This document shows positions 9,139-18,121 of a stretch of 64,000 nt of DNA, in pieces. Within the stretch, counting starts at the first letter, position 1. The number at the start of each line of letters is the position of its first letter. The stretch is from Persicitalea sp963803495. GTDB taxonomy: Bacteria; Bacteroidota; Bacteroidia; Cytophagales; Spirosomataceae. The stretch covers positions 4,650,001-4,714,000 of the forward strand of contig CAWDMP010000002.1 in NCBI GenBank assembly GCA_963803495.1, written 5' to 3'. A program made the position numbers and the translations under genes. The notes under the pieces were generated by a model. That model saw only the letters and a list, made by a program, of their open reading frames with translations, was not told where the DNA came from and ran no database searches.

Positions 9139-10245
9139 CTAGCGGCGTCGACCGCTTGCGGCACCACGTCGGCCGTCGGTGTTGTCCATGACACAACGGA
9201 AGCCAATGAATGCCCGTTGTTGTGTTTCAAACTCGTAGGAGCGGGTGCCTGTTTGCAAGTAGTAGGCTACGTCTTTCCAGGAACCACCCTTGATCACCTT
9301 GCGAGGCTCGTTGGGATCGTCGTTCATGGGGTTCATGTCCCACTCTATCACGTTGGCGTTGTCGGTGAAGGCGTCCAGCGTCCACTCGGCCACGTTGCCC
9401 GACATGTTGTAAAGGCCGTACTCGTTGGGGTTGTAAGCATTAGAAGGAGCCGTGTAGGGGTATCCGTCGGCATCGTAGTTGCCACGCTGGGGTTTAAAAT
9501 TAGCCAGGAAGCAACCTTTGCCGTTCATCGTATAGGGATTGCCCCAAGGGTACTTAGCACCCTGACGTCCGCCACGCGCAGCCCATTCCCACTCGGCTTC
9601 GGTGGGCAGGCGGAACGAAGGCGACTTGAAAATGCCTTCCTGGGCCCGGTAATCGTTATAAATATTGGTGCGCCACTTGGAGAAGTACTGCGCTGCCTGC
9701 CAGCTTACGCCTACCACGGGGTAGGTGTCGAAGGAAGGGTGCATGTAGTAGTATTCCACCATCGGGTCACCGTTGGAGTAGGCGAAGTCTTTTTTCCAGA
9801 CCGTGGTGTCCGGGTAGTATTTCGTCATGATTTCCTCTTCACCCAATACCGAAATGGAATCGACCATCAGTGCGTCGACAAACTGCCGGTACTCGTGGTT
9901 GGTGATTTCGGTATCGTCCATGTAGAAGGAACTGATGGTCACGCGCTTATTCATGTTGACCATCGTGGCGGCCAGGTCCTCATCAGCTTGCCCCATAATG
10001 AACGAGCCCGATGGAATAGGTACCATACCCCCGGGGGTAGTTTGGCGATATCCTTTCCGCGCGGTGGCAACGACTTCACCGTTGGCTACTCCCACATCTT
10101 CCTTTCCCCCCTTGCCAAATTTCTCCTTGATGAAACCACAACTCTGCATGAGCATGATCGTGGTGACAATAAGTAGGCTCTTGGCGCCATTTCGATAGAA
10201 ACCATTGTAATTCATATTGCCTTGCGGTATGTTTTTGATTGTCAT
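9139..10245 (-). CDS. gldK: Gliding motility/T9SS lipoprotein GldK
   Basis: Outer-membrane-anchored lipoprotein that builds the T9SS periplasmic ring with GldN. It has an N-terminal lipoprotein signal (LLIVTTIMLMQSC, lipidated Cys about residue 36) followed by a formylglycine-generating-enzyme (FGE)-like fold with MVPIPSGSFIMGQAD, FRLPTEAEWEWAARGG, YGLYNMSGNVAEWTLDAF and VIKGGSWKD. The C-terminus is basic (GRRGAASGRRR). Two start codons are possible, ATG at 10245 or at 10215; the second gives a more normal signal peptide. A TATATTTG box lies about 135-165 nt upstream. First gene of the gldKLMN set. Confidence 0.95.
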   Translation of the reverse strand: MTIKNIPQGNMNYNGFYRNGAKSLLIVTTIMLMQSCGFIKEKFGKGGKEDVGVANGEVVATARKGYRQTTPGGMVPIPSGSFIMGQADEDLAATMVNMNKRVTISSFYMDDTEITNHEYRQFVDALMVDSISVLGEEEIMTKYYPDTTVWKKDFAYSNGDPMVEYYYMHPSFDTYPVVGVSWQAAQYFSKWRTNIYNDYRAQEGIFKSPSFRLPTEAEWEWAARGGRQGAKYPWGNPYTMNGKGCFLANFKPQRGNYDADGYPYTAPSNAYNPNEYGLYNMSGNVAEWTLDAFTDNANVIEWDMNPMNDDPNEPRKVIKGGSWKDVAYYLQTGTRSYEFETQQRAFIGFRCVMDNTDGRRGAASGRRR

Positions 10246-10379
10246 TCGTGTAGAAACGATTCTGCCTGGTAGTATATTATATGTAGCAAAAGCCCGTACC
10301 CATCCATAATGTTCCTGCTTTTCCCTAACGAATTCCGTATCGGGTTGGTATGAAAAGCTCCTGATTTAGAAAATTTCCC

Positions 10380-10387
10380 CAAATATA
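10380..10387 (-). promoter_or_regulatory. Candidate promoter -7 box for gldK
   Basis: Reads TATATTTG on the minus strand, a full match to the Bacteroidota TAnnTTTG consensus. A TTG exists upstream but the spacing (about 24 nt) is longer than usual, so this is moderate support only. Confidence 0.4.
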
Positions 10388-10463
10388 AGTTTTGCCTTTT
10401 TCATTGGATAACAACAACTACGCCAAAAATCTGAAAACGATTCAAATAGCACTGATTTTTTTG

Positions 10464-11423
10464 CTAAAATCTGAATCGAGGGGTTCTGACGATCGTTTTC
10501 TTACCCAGTTTCGGGGCCGGTAGCCGGTAGGAAAGCATCACCTCGTAAGAAGAAGGCGACTTGGCGCTCGTACCACCGACCACGAAATCATAAGCGCCCG
10601 AAAGTCGTAAAGACTGGTCGGATAGCATGTTGATTCCTGCCATCAATATCGCGGCATCCTGCGAGCGGTAGCTCAGCCCCGCCCAGTACCGCTTATTGTA
10701 GGTAGCCATCGCGCCGCCTTCGGCAGAGAAAGAAGCCAGGTCAGTTTTGACCAAAGCGAAGGGCTGCACTTCCCACAGATAACCGATTTCGAGCGTGAGT
10801 CCGCCGTTGAGGTAGTAGACCGGCTTCAGAGCGCTCGTGCCCAAATCGGTACCGAACCCGTATTTCGACGGAAGCAGGTGGTTGACCGATAGCCCGACGT
10901 AATAACCCGTAGCCTCGTAGCGCACACCGATGTTGACATCGGGCTTCGACTCCGCCGCCGCACCTCCCGGTATAATCGGGTCGCCCGGTTGATCAGGACG
11001 TAAGAGGTTGAAGTTGAGTGATTGGCGGTACAGTCCCGCACTGGCCCCGACGGCTAGGTTGCCGTTGGCCAAGGCAAAACGATAAGCCGCGGCCAACTGA
11101 AAACTCTGATTCGAGAGCGCGCCGATCTTGTCGTTGTAAGCGGTGAAGCCTACGCCCAGATTCTTGAGAGCCGTACTAGCCGAGAAAAACTGCGTGCTGG
11201 GTGCCCCGCCGGGGTCGTTAGTAGCTTGGTAGCCCTGGTATTGGAGCCGGTGCATGAGCTGAAAGCGCGTGACGCCGTCGGCTCCGGCTACGGCCGGGTT
11301 GAAGTAAAGCTGCGTGAGTTGAAACTGGCTGAACTGGGTAGGCTGCTGGGCGTGGACGGCCGGGATCGTCAGGGTAGTCGTGCCAAGCGCCAGCAGTAGT
11401 AGAGTATAAATTTTGCGAAACAT
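10464..11423 (-). CDS. PorP/SprF family T9SS outer-membrane protein
   Basis: 319 residues from the ATG at 11423; an upstream ATG at 11486 lacks a signal peptide. The signal peptide (MFRKIYTLLLLALGTTTLTI…AQQ) is followed by the family opening PTQFSQFQLTQLYFNPAVAG and a beta-barrel pattern with alternating Gly/aromatic strands, ending in Phe. PorP/SprF proteins couple to the gliding/T9SS apparatus and often assist export of cell-surface proteins such as SprB. The position directly upstream of gldK agrees with that. Confidence 0.92.
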   Translation of the reverse strand: MFRKIYTLLLLALGTTTLTIPAVHAQQPTQFSQFQLTQLYFNPAVAGADGVTRFQLMHRLQYQGYQATNDPGGAPSTQFFSASTALKNLGVGFTAYNDKIGALSNQSFQLAAAYRFALANGNLAVGASAGLYRQSLNFNLLRPDQPGDPIIPGGAAAESKPDVNIGVRYEATGYYVGLSVNHLLPSKYGFGTDLGTSALKPVYYLNGGLTLEIGYLWEVQPFALVKTDLASFSAEGGAMATYNKRYWAGLSYRSQDAAILMAGINMLSDQSLRLSGAYDFVVGGTSAKSPSSYEVMLSYRLPAPKLGKKTIVRTPRFRF

Positions 11424-11553
11424 ACGTATCGGTAGGTGGTCACATTCAGTAATCAGTACAAACTTCCGCTCGGAAAGTTTCCACAATAACGCACATTCCG
11501 GTTAAAAATTGAAAAAAGCCAGTGGGGTCCAACTTATTTCCAAACGAGCCGGA

Positions 11554-12336
11554 TCAGATGCCATTGGCTTTCTCGATGTACAGTTCCAGCGCGCCGTTCA
11601 TGGAGGGAGCACTAGGCATGGGCGCGAGAATATCCGTGATCAGCCCGGCTTCTTCGACCGCCGCCGCCGTGGTAGGGCCAAAAACCGCCAGCCGGGTCGG
11701 CCCCTGTACGAAGTCGGGGAAGTTGTCGTAAAGCGATTTGATACCCGAAGGGCTGAAAAACGCGATGATGTCGTAATAGACATCCTCCAAATCCGACAGA
11801 TCGGCCGAGACCGTCTGGTACATGATGGCTTCGTTGAACTTCAAATCTTCGGCGTCGGCAAACTCCGGGATGTCGTTTTTCCGTACATCGGAGCAGGGAT
11901 ACAGGAATTTCTCACCCTTGTGCTTGCGGATCAGCTCGATCAGTTCGACGGCGGTTTTGGTACCGCTGAAAATCTTGCGTTTGCGGACCAGAATATACTT
12001 TTGCAGGTAGTTGGCAGTTTGTTCCGAAATACAGAAATACTTCATGTCGGCGGGCATTTCGATGCGACCCTCCTGGCAAATCCTGAAAAAGTGATCGATG
12101 GCGTTACGGCTGGTGAAAATAATGGCCGTGTGGTCCAGAATGTTGATTTTCTGCTTGCGGAAGTCTTTGTAGGATACGCCATCTACCTGGATAAAGGGCC
12201 GGAAGTCGACCTTGATTCCGTATTTTTTGGCAAGCTCGAAATAAGGAGAGTTTTCATCCGCGGGTCGCGACTGACTTACCAGAATACTGGCCACCTTTTT
12301 GAGCCGATCCTGATCAAATTCGATAGTCTCACTCAT
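11554..12336 (-). CDS. hemD: Uroporphyrinogen-III synthase
   Basis: Cytosolic haem-pathway enzyme that closes and inverts ring D of hydroxymethylbilane. 260 residues in two alternating alpha/beta domains. Motifs: ILVSQSRP near the start, AIIFTSRNAIDHFF, KFLYPCSDVRKNDIP, IIAFFSPSGIKSL and LAVFGPTTAAAVEEAGL. It lies 47 nt downstream of the DUF4271 gene on the same strand; these two genes plus a T9SS protein are a recurrent Bacteroidota arrangement. Confidence 0.93.
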   Translation of the reverse strand: MSETIEFDQDRLKKVASILVSQSRPADENSPYFELAKKYGIKVDFRPFIQVDGVSYKDFRKQKINILDHTAIIFTSRNAIDHFFRICQEGRIEMPADMKYFCISEQTANYLQKYILVRKRKIFSGTKTAVELIELIRKHKGEKFLYPCSDVRKNDIPEFADAEDLKFNEAIMYQTVSADLSDLEDVYYDIIAFFSPSGIKSLYDNFPDFVQGPTRLAVFGPTTAAAVEEAGLITDILAPMPSAPSMNGALELYIEKANGI

Positions 12337-12382
12337 GTAATGATAGGGTAGTTGTGTTATGCGTAAATGTAGTCCTGACGTT

Positions 12383-13567
12383 TCAGGTAGCGAACTTTAC
12401 ACCGATGATCAAGGGGATGATTTCAACGACGCAAAGGTACGAAAATAAATAAAGATTTGTTAGCCGACCCGAGTAGTTGTTGAATAGGTACAGTATCACA
12501 AAACGAATGGCGTAGTAGCCTACGAAACCATAAATGACGTAGGGCTTCGCCGCTTCGAACCACAGGGGTACTTGCAAAAGCAGCCCAAAGAACAACAGAA
12601 CGCACAAGCCGTAGAACAGGTAGGAAACCTGCAGCGCCTTAGTGTAATGAGAGCTCACCGCCCTGCCGAGGTTGAGCACGCCACCCACGATACCCATGAG
12701 CAGGTACTTCATGAAGAGCAGTGCCATGAATACTAGCGTGAGCTTGGCCAGGTCCAGCAGAAGATCGGCCAGTGAGGTGCCTTCCGACAGCAAAGCGTTG
12801 GTGTAGAATGGGTCCAAACCAAAGTGAGCGAAGGACAGGATCACGTAAGCCATCGATAGGCTCACAGCCAGCGCTATCAGGATTATCGTGGAGTCATAGG
12901 GCTTATTGAACCGGTAGAAGTCGTTGCGCTCACTCATGTCCACAAAATCCGTTGGACTCACCAATCGCCGGAACAAGGTAGGGGAAGCAGAATAGGTGAA
13001 AAGGGTCAGCACCAGAAGGAAGAGCATCAGCAGTACCGAAAAGTCCAGAAAAGGCGAGGTGCCCAGCGGCTTGATGTTGATGAGCGGAGCGCGGGCCGTC
13101 GGCGAAGCAGCACTGGTGGTAGTCGGCTGGCGGCGGGCGTGGCCGATCAACGCGGTTTTGTTCTCGATGCCGGGGGAGCCGTAAAAAGTCAGCAGGATAT
13201 GGTCCTTGCGGTAGATGCGGCGCAGGCTGTCGACATCGAGCGTGAGCCAGGCCTCGGGCGCGAGCTTGGTTTGCAGCGCACCTTCCACAAATAGGTAGTT
13301 TTCGCGAGCTGTCGAAAGCAAGAGCGTGTAGCGCCGAAACTGCCGCGTGTCCAGCAGCAGGCTCGCCGAAAGGTCGGCCTCGTTGACACCACGCGAAAAG
13401 GGCACATAATTATTGTATTGGTTGCTATACGTCAGCCAGTCGTTTTTAAGATCAGCCACCAGGTAGTAGGCCTCCTCCGGCCCCACTTCGCTGGCTGCCC
13501 ACGCGGCCCGGCCCAGGGTACCCGCCCAAATCAGGAAGATGAGAAAATAGAGCCGATCGGTTTTCAT
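12383..13567 (-). CDS. DUF4271 membrane protein
   Basis: 394 residues from the ATG at 13567 (an open frame extends to 13708 but has no signal peptide and runs through the sucD terminator). N-terminal signal peptide, a periplasmic domain of about 170 residues, then about seven membrane helices: the first near 185-205 (LDFSVLLMLFLLVLTLFTYS), the rest from about 245 to the end. The final segment (NLYLFSYLCVVEIIPLIIG) is typical of DUF4271. Function unknown; it is conserved beside hemD in Bacteroidota. Confidence 0.85.
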   Translation of the reverse strand: MKTDRLYFLIFLIWAGTLGRAAWAASEVGPEEAYYLVADLKNDWLTYSNQYNNYVPFSRGVNEADLSASLLLDTRQFRRYTLLLSTARENYLFVEGALQTKLAPEAWLTLDVDSLRRIYRKDHILLTFYGSPGIENKTALIGHARRQPTTTSAASPTARAPLINIKPLGTSPFLDFSVLLMLFLLVLTLFTYSASPTLFRRLVSPTDFVDMSERNDFYRFNKPYDSTIILIALAVSLSMAYVILSFAHFGLDPFYTNALLSEGTSLADLLLDLAKLTLVFMALLFMKYLLMGIVGGVLNLGRAVSSHYTKALQVSYLFYGLCVLLFFGLLLQVPLWFEAAKPYVIYGFVGYYAIRFVILYLFNNYSGRLTNLYLFSYLCVVEIIPLIIGVKFAT

Positions 13568-13575
13568 ATTACTGC

Positions 13576-13604
13576 AAAAAGGGCAGGGTTTCCCCGGCCC
13601 TTTC
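13576..13604 (-). terminator. Terminator after sucD
   Basis: On the minus strand AAAGGGC-C-GGGG pairs with CCC-T-GCCCTTT around AAA and is followed by TTTTTGC. It lies 32 nt after the sucD stop and just before the DUF4271 start. Confidence 0.65.
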
Positions 13605-13635
13605 CCGTAGCTAATGGCTTGTTTTCCTGGTAAAA

Positions 13636-14514
13636 TTACTTGCGGCCCAGGGCTTCCAGCATCGTTTCGCCGATCACGGCGGGCGATTTGGCCACAAAGA
13701 TGCCACACTCGCTCATGATGCGCATTTTGGCCTCGGCGGTATCGTCGGCGCCACCTATAATGGCCCCGGCGTGGCCCATGCGGCGGCCCTTAGGGGCGGT
13801 CTGCCCGGCGATGAATCCCACCACGGGCTTGGGGTTGCCCGCGTTCTTGACGTAGTGCGCGGCTTCGGCTTCCATGCTGCCGCCGATTTCGCCAATCATC
13901 ACGATCGCTTCCGTCTCGGGATCGTTCATCAGCAACTCGACGGCCTCCTTGGTCGTGGTACCGATGATGGGGTCACCCCCGATGCCGATGGCCGTCGTTT
14001 GGCCCAAGCCCGCGCGGGTGAGCTGATCCACGGCCTCGTAGGTCAGCGTACCGGATTTGGACACGATGCCCACGGTACCTTTCTTAAAAATGAAGCCCGG
14101 CATGATCCCTACCTTACATTCCTCAGCCGTGATGACGCCGGGGCAGTTGGGGCCGATCAGACGGCAGTTTTTACCTTTGAGGTACTCTTTGGCAATCATC
14201 ATGTCCTTGGTAGGGATTCCCTCGGTGATGCAGACGATCACGCCAATACCCGCATCGGCGGCTTCCATAATGGCGTCGCTGGCAAATGCCGGGGGGACGA
14301 AGATGATCGATACATCGGCGCCCGCCTCATCGACGGCCTGCGCCACGGTATTGAAAACGGGACGGTCGAGGTGGGTCATGCCCCCTTTGCCGGGCGTTAC
14401 GCCACCGACTACGGAGGTGCCGTACTCGATCATCTGCTGGGCGTGGAAAGAGCCTTCGGAACCCGTGAAACCCTGAACAATGATCTTTGAATTCTTATTT
14501 ACTAAAACACTCAT
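13636..14514 (-). CDS. sucD: Succinate-CoA ligase, alpha subunit
   Basis: TCA-cycle enzyme subunit converting succinyl-CoA to succinate with NTP formation. 292 residues, full length. CoA-binding N-terminal domain (VQGFTGSEGSFHAQQM, GVTPGKGG), LIGPNCPGVI, the GIGGDPIIGT segment, and the phosphohistidine loop RMGHAGAIIGG near residue 248. The beta subunit (sucC) is not adjacent, which is usual in this phylum. Confidence 0.97.
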   Translation of the reverse strand: MSVLVNKNSKIIVQGFTGSEGSFHAQQMIEYGTSVVGGVTPGKGGMTHLDRPVFNTVAQAVDEAGADVSIIFVPPAFASDAIMEAADAGIGVIVCITEGIPTKDMMIAKEYLKGKNCRLIGPNCPGVITAEECKVGIMPGFIFKKGTVGIVSKSGTLTYEAVDQLTRAGLGQTTAIGIGGDPIIGTTTKEAVELLMNDPETEAIVMIGEIGGSMEAEAAHYVKNAGNPKPVVGFIAGQTAPKGRRMGHAGAIIGGADDTAEAKMRIMSECGIFVAKSPAVIGETMLEALGRK

Positions 14515-14608
14515 AAAGGGATGCTGGAATTTTGGATACTGGACGTTGGATATTAGATTTTGGACTACTGTAAGCCAGGTCGAATGCGAAGAATGTACCC
14601 ACCGCCTT

Positions 14609-14616
14609 CAAAATTA
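14609..14616 (-). promoter_or_regulatory. Candidate promoter -7 box for sucD
   Basis: TAATTTTG on the minus strand, a full match to TAnnTTTG, about 95 nt upstream of the sucD ATG. No clear -33 TTG at the usual distance. Between box and gene lie words of the GGACGTTGGATATTAG type that recur at 34660-34730. Confidence 0.4.
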
Positions 14617-14757
14617 AATGATTGAACGATTACACGATTAAACACCTTGACAACTTTCCCGGTAAATGTAGGACGAAATGGCCGGGGTAGCAAATTGTAC
14701 CATTAATTTGTACATTGCCCAACCCCTATTTCCGAACCCCAATCTGCTCTTTATTGC

Positions 14758-15348
14758 ATGATTCTGCACAGCCTGTCCGAACTGCTTCTCAGCGTCACTT
14801 CCTTCGCGGTTTTCTTGATTTTTTTTCAAAAGCAACTGATCTACAACCGCTTGCTCTGGGGCGTTTTTTTTGTGCTTGTATCGATTACCGCCCTGCTTAC
14901 TGCCGCCCGCTCGCTGGGTTGGGAAAGCATCGGACCGATACTGAATTCGTTCCGAAGGCTTGAAAATACCTTGGGGCCGCTTTGTATGCTGGTTGGAACC
15001 TGGCTGCTCATTAGCCAGTTGCAAGCAACGCGTTTTACGTTTTGGGCCACCGTCGGCACGGGGGGCGGGCTTTATTTCGGCCTCGTGTGGTACCGTATGG
15101 AGCCGCTCATCCAAATCATCCAGCCGCTTTGTATTGTCATTGCGCTCATCATGGCTTGCTGGGGCCTGCTCCAAAGGCAAAGAACGGCGCTGTGGGTAGT
15201 GCTGGGCATGACAATTCTGGCGCTATCCAGCAAGCTACGCCTCGAACTCGGCCCCGCCGCCATCGACCCCTACCACCTGCTGGTAGCCGTCACTACCTTC
15301 TGCCTCGGCAAAGCCGTAGCCTCCGAAGGCAAGCGGCTGTTTGGGTAG
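14758..15348 (+). CDS. Polytopic membrane protein of unknown function
   Basis: 196 residues, almost entirely hydrophobic, with about six or seven helices (roughly 5-22, 30-48, 72-88, 94-110, 118-137, 145-160, 165-183). I recognise no motif. It has no cytosolic domain, stands alone on the plus strand, and is followed by an AAACAAAT-type repeat array. It could be a small sensor or transport accessory protein; this is not supported by anything beyond its hydropathy. Confidence 0.65.
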   Translation: MILHSLSELLLSVTSFAVFLIFFQKQLIYNRLLWGVFFVLVSITALLTAARSLGWESIGPILNSFRRLENTLGPLCMLVGTWLLISQLQATRFTFWATVGTGGGLYFGLVWYRMEPLIQIIQPLCIVIALIMACWGLLQRQRTALWVVLGMTILALSSKLRLELGPAAIDPYHLLVAVTTFCLGKAVASEGKRLFG

Positions 15349-15357
15349 GAAGGGGGT

Positions 15358-15490
15358 TTATTTGTTTATGCGTTTATTTGTTTAGGCTATTGAATTAGAG
15401 TAGCTTACATGACGAAAAATGCTTTCTTTAAACAAATAAACAAATAAACAAATAAACAAATAAACAAATAAACAAATGAACAAATAAACA
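15358..15490. repeat. Tandem AAACAAAT octamer array with an inverted outlier
   Basis: 15429-15490 holds seven to eight near-perfect copies of the octamer AAACAAAT (one copy has TGAACAAAT). At 15358-15385 the same word appears in inverse orientation as TTTATTTGTTTATGCG. The array ends 5 nt before the stop of the MFS gene. The same words occur at 39099-39125 and 62548-62643. Confidence 0.85.
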
Positions 15491-15494
15491 ACTA

Positions 15495-16793
15495 CTACTC
15501 CACCCGCACCCGCTCCATCTTGGGTACAAACAGGTGCATGACCAGCCACGCAATGAGGTAGGCCGAGCCGCACATGATAAATATGATGTTGTAGCCGCTG
15601 TTGATGTCACCTTTGGCGTCGAAGGTATCCAGAATTTGGCCGACGATGTAGGGAAACAGGACGCCACCCAGCGAACCCGCCATGCCGCCGATGCCCACGA
15701 TCGAGCTCACCGCCCGGCGCGGGAACATGTCCGAGGCCGTGGTGAATATATTGGCGCTCCAGGCCTGGTGCGCCGCGCAAGCCAAGCTGATGAAGGCCAC
15801 GGCGGTCCAGATGTTCGTCGCGGTGGTCGCGAAGACGATCGGTACTACCAGGAAAGCGTATAGCAACATCGACGACTTGCGCGCCTTGAATACCGGCATG
15901 CCACGCTTGATCAGCCAACCCGAGAAGTACCCGCCCCCAATGCTGCCCACGGTAGCCGCCGTGTACACCACGACCAGCGGCAGGCTGGGTTTTTTTAAGT
16001 CGAGATCGAAAATCTGGGCGAAATAGGACGGCAACCAGAACAGGAAAAACCACCAGATGGGGTCGGTCAGGAATTTGCCAAATACGTAGGCCCAGGTCTG
16101 CCGCACCCGGAATAGCCGGAGCCACGGAATGGGCTTCTCTTCCGAATCGTCGTCGGCGTCGCTGTTGATCAATTCCAGCTCGGCCTGGGATATGCCTTTT
16201 TTGCGCGAAGGGATTTCGTAGATCATCCACCAGAATATGAGCCAGATAAAGCCGATGGCGCCGGTGATGACGAAGGCTTCCTCCCAGCCGTAGGCGCCCA
16301 GTATCCAGGGTACCATGATGGGAGCAGCTACGGCCCCGATGTTGGTCCCGGAGTTGAAAAGTCCGGTGGCAAACGCCCGCTCGCGCTTGGGAAACCACTC
16401 GGCCACGGCTTTGATCGAAGCCGGGAAATTACCCGCTTCGCCCAGGCCCAGCGTGGCGCGCCAGAAGGCAAAGCCCAAGGTACTTCTGGCCAGCGCGTGG
16501 CCCATCGCCGCGATGCTCCACACGACCAGCGACAAGCCCAGGCCTATTTTGGTGCCTACTTTGTCGATAATACGCCCGAAAATAACGTAGCCCAGTGCGT
16601 AAGCCGCCGTAAAGGCCATCACGATGTTGGCGTAGTCGGACTCCGACCAGTTGAAATCGACGGCCAGGGCGGGTTTGAGTAGACCGATCACCTGTCGGTC
16701 GAGATAGTTGATGGTAGTAGCGAAAAAGAGCAGGACGACGACGGTCCAGCGGTAGGTTTTGGTCTTGACGGGTAGTTCGGAGGGTAGAGCCAT
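15495..16793 (-). CDS. MFS transporter, anion:cation symporter (hexuronate-type)
   Basis: 432 residues, 12 helices. N-terminal NYLDRQVIGLLKPAL and GEAGNFPASIKAVAEWFPKRERAFATGLFNSGTN are hallmark motifs of the ACS family (ExuT/hexuronate, also phthalate and glucarate carriers). The central cytosolic loop is acidic (NSDADDDSEEKPIPW). Probably imports an organic anion such as a sugar acid by proton symport. The substrate cannot be fixed from sequence; no catabolic cluster is adjacent, although gnd and a gluconokinase-like gene lie about 44 kb away. Confidence 0.88.
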   Translation of the reverse strand: MALPSELPVKTKTYRWTVVVLLFFATTINYLDRQVIGLLKPALAVDFNWSESDYANIVMAFTAAYALGYVIFGRIIDKVGTKIGLGLSLVVWSIAAMGHALARSTLGFAFWRATLGLGEAGNFPASIKAVAEWFPKRERAFATGLFNSGTNIGAVAAPIMVPWILGAYGWEEAFVITGAIGFIWLIFWWMIYEIPSRKKGISQAELELINSDADDDSEEKPIPWLRLFRVRQTWAYVFGKFLTDPIWWFFLFWLPSYFAQIFDLDLKKPSLPLVVVYTAATVGSIGGGYFSGWLIKRGMPVFKARKSSMLLYAFLVVPIVFATTATNIWTAVAFISLACAAHQAWSANIFTTASDMFPRRAVSSIVGIGGMAGSLGGVLFPYIVGQILDTFDAKGDINSGYNIIFIMCGSAYLIAWLVMHLFVPKMERVRVE

Positions 16794-16979
16794 TCGGTTT
16801 TGGGTTGTTCGCTAGCTGATTTCGGGGTAAAAGCACGGGCATGGGTGATTCTCCCCATGGGACTTGCCACTAAGACGCAGAATTCAGTTAGCTACCCTTC
16901 GTTATGGGGCTTCGTTTGCGGGTTTTTGAGGTACGGTTTGCCCACTATTCCTTAGAAATGGCTAGTATTCAGCTTTTAT

Positions 16980-18023
16980 ATGAATCCCGACGAAATGGGT
17001 GGGCTTTTTGAACACAAAATGGATAGACTTAAAAAATGGGGTACCTACCTTTTGCTGCTGCTGGGTACGCTGCTGATCGCACTCACCATGTTTTCGCTGG
17101 TCGACAACAGTACCTTCTGGTACCTCAAAATCCTGAATTTCCCCCGCTTTCAAGTACTCATTGCGCTGGGAATCTGCATTTTGTCGACCCTGGCGATTTA
17201 CCGGAAAGGCACTTTTCTGTCGGTTGCCTTTCTGCTGGGCCTGGTGGTTTCGCTGGGTCTGCAAGCCTACATCCTGTTGCCTTACCTACCCGCGTCACCC
17301 GAGGCTGCCATGACCACCACGGCCCCGGCAGACGACCGGACGACCTTGCGCGTGATGGTCGCCAATGTACTTATGAAGAATCGCCGTGCGGACGACTTAC
17401 TAAAAATGGTGGGCGAAAAAGACCCCACCCTTTTCCTGGCGATGGAAGTAAACACGTGGTGGACCGATCAGCTGAGCGTGCTGCATCGCCGCTACCCGCA
17501 CCGGATCAGCTACCCGGCCGACAACGCCTACGGCATGGCGCTCTACTCCAAGCTACCCCTGGATGCCACCGAAATTCTGTTTTTTAACCAGGATAGTGTG
17601 CCCGCCTTCCACGCCAAAGTGCGGATGCCCGATGGCGAGCACTTTCAGTTGCTGACCATCCACCCGGTGCCGCCCAACCCCAGCCAGTACCCCGACAACA
17701 TCGGTGAAAAAGAAGTAGCGCTGATGAAAGCCGGAAAGCTGTTGTCCAATGGCCCCAAAATGCCCACGCTGGCGATGGGCGACCTAAACGACGTGGGCTG
17801 GTCCTACAACTCCCGGCGCTTCGAGGCGCTGAGCGGCCTGAAAGACCTGCGTCGCGGACGAGGCATGTACAATACCTTCGACGCCCACTCGTGGTTTATG
17901 CGCTGGCCGCTGGATTACATCTACGTATCCAGGGAATTCAAAGTCAGAAAGTTAGAGCGACTCCCGGCGTTTGGTTCCGACCACTATCCTTATTTTGCGG
18001 AGCTGGTACTTGGGGAGAAATGA
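16980..18023 (+). CDS. Endonuclease/exonuclease/phosphatase-family protein with N-terminal membrane anchor
   Basis: 347 residues. Three N-terminal helices (about 21-41, 51-69, 75-100) place the catalytic domain (about 115-347) on the outer face of the membrane. EEP-fold motifs are RVMVANVLMKNR, FLAMEVNTWW (metal-binding Glu), YPHRISYPADNAYGMALYSK, LTIHPVPPN, LAMGDLNDV (Asp/Asn) and FGSDHYPYFAEL (catalytic Asp-His). Likely a phosphodiesterase acting on lipid head groups or nucleic acid outside the cytosol. The start could also be the Met at residue 6 or 14. Confidence 0.88.
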   Translation: MNPDEMGGLFEHKMDRLKKWGTYLLLLLGTLLIALTMFSLVDNSTFWYLKILNFPRFQVLIALGICILSTLAIYRKGTFLSVAFLLGLVVSLGLQAYILLPYLPASPEAAMTTTAPADDRTTLRVMVANVLMKNRRADDLLKMVGEKDPTLFLAMEVNTWWTDQLSVLHRRYPHRISYPADNAYGMALYSKLPLDATEILFFNQDSVPAFHAKVRMPDGEHFQLLTIHPVPPNPSQYPDNIGEKEVALMKAGKLLSNGPKMPTLAMGDLNDVGWSYNSRRFEALSGLKDLRRGRGMYNTFDAHSWFMRWPLDYIYVSREFKVRKLERLPAFGSDHYPYFAELVLGEK

Positions 18024-18121
18024 CAGGTTCAGGCGACCGTATGTCCAAACACATTTTTATCTCAAAAACGCATTCCGAAACTTCCCCCGTCAGGTCGTAC
18101 GTCTTGGCTACTTCTCTGAAT

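Noticed and set aside
9217..10176. 319-codon open frame opposite gldK
   Set aside because: Shadow frame; gldK has a lipobox and FGE motifs on the other strand.
14638..15180. 180-codon minus-strand frame opposite the small polytopic protein
   Set aside because: Composition is low-hydrophobic and rich in Gln/Lys/Arg without motifs; the plus-strand product has a consistent multi-helix pattern.
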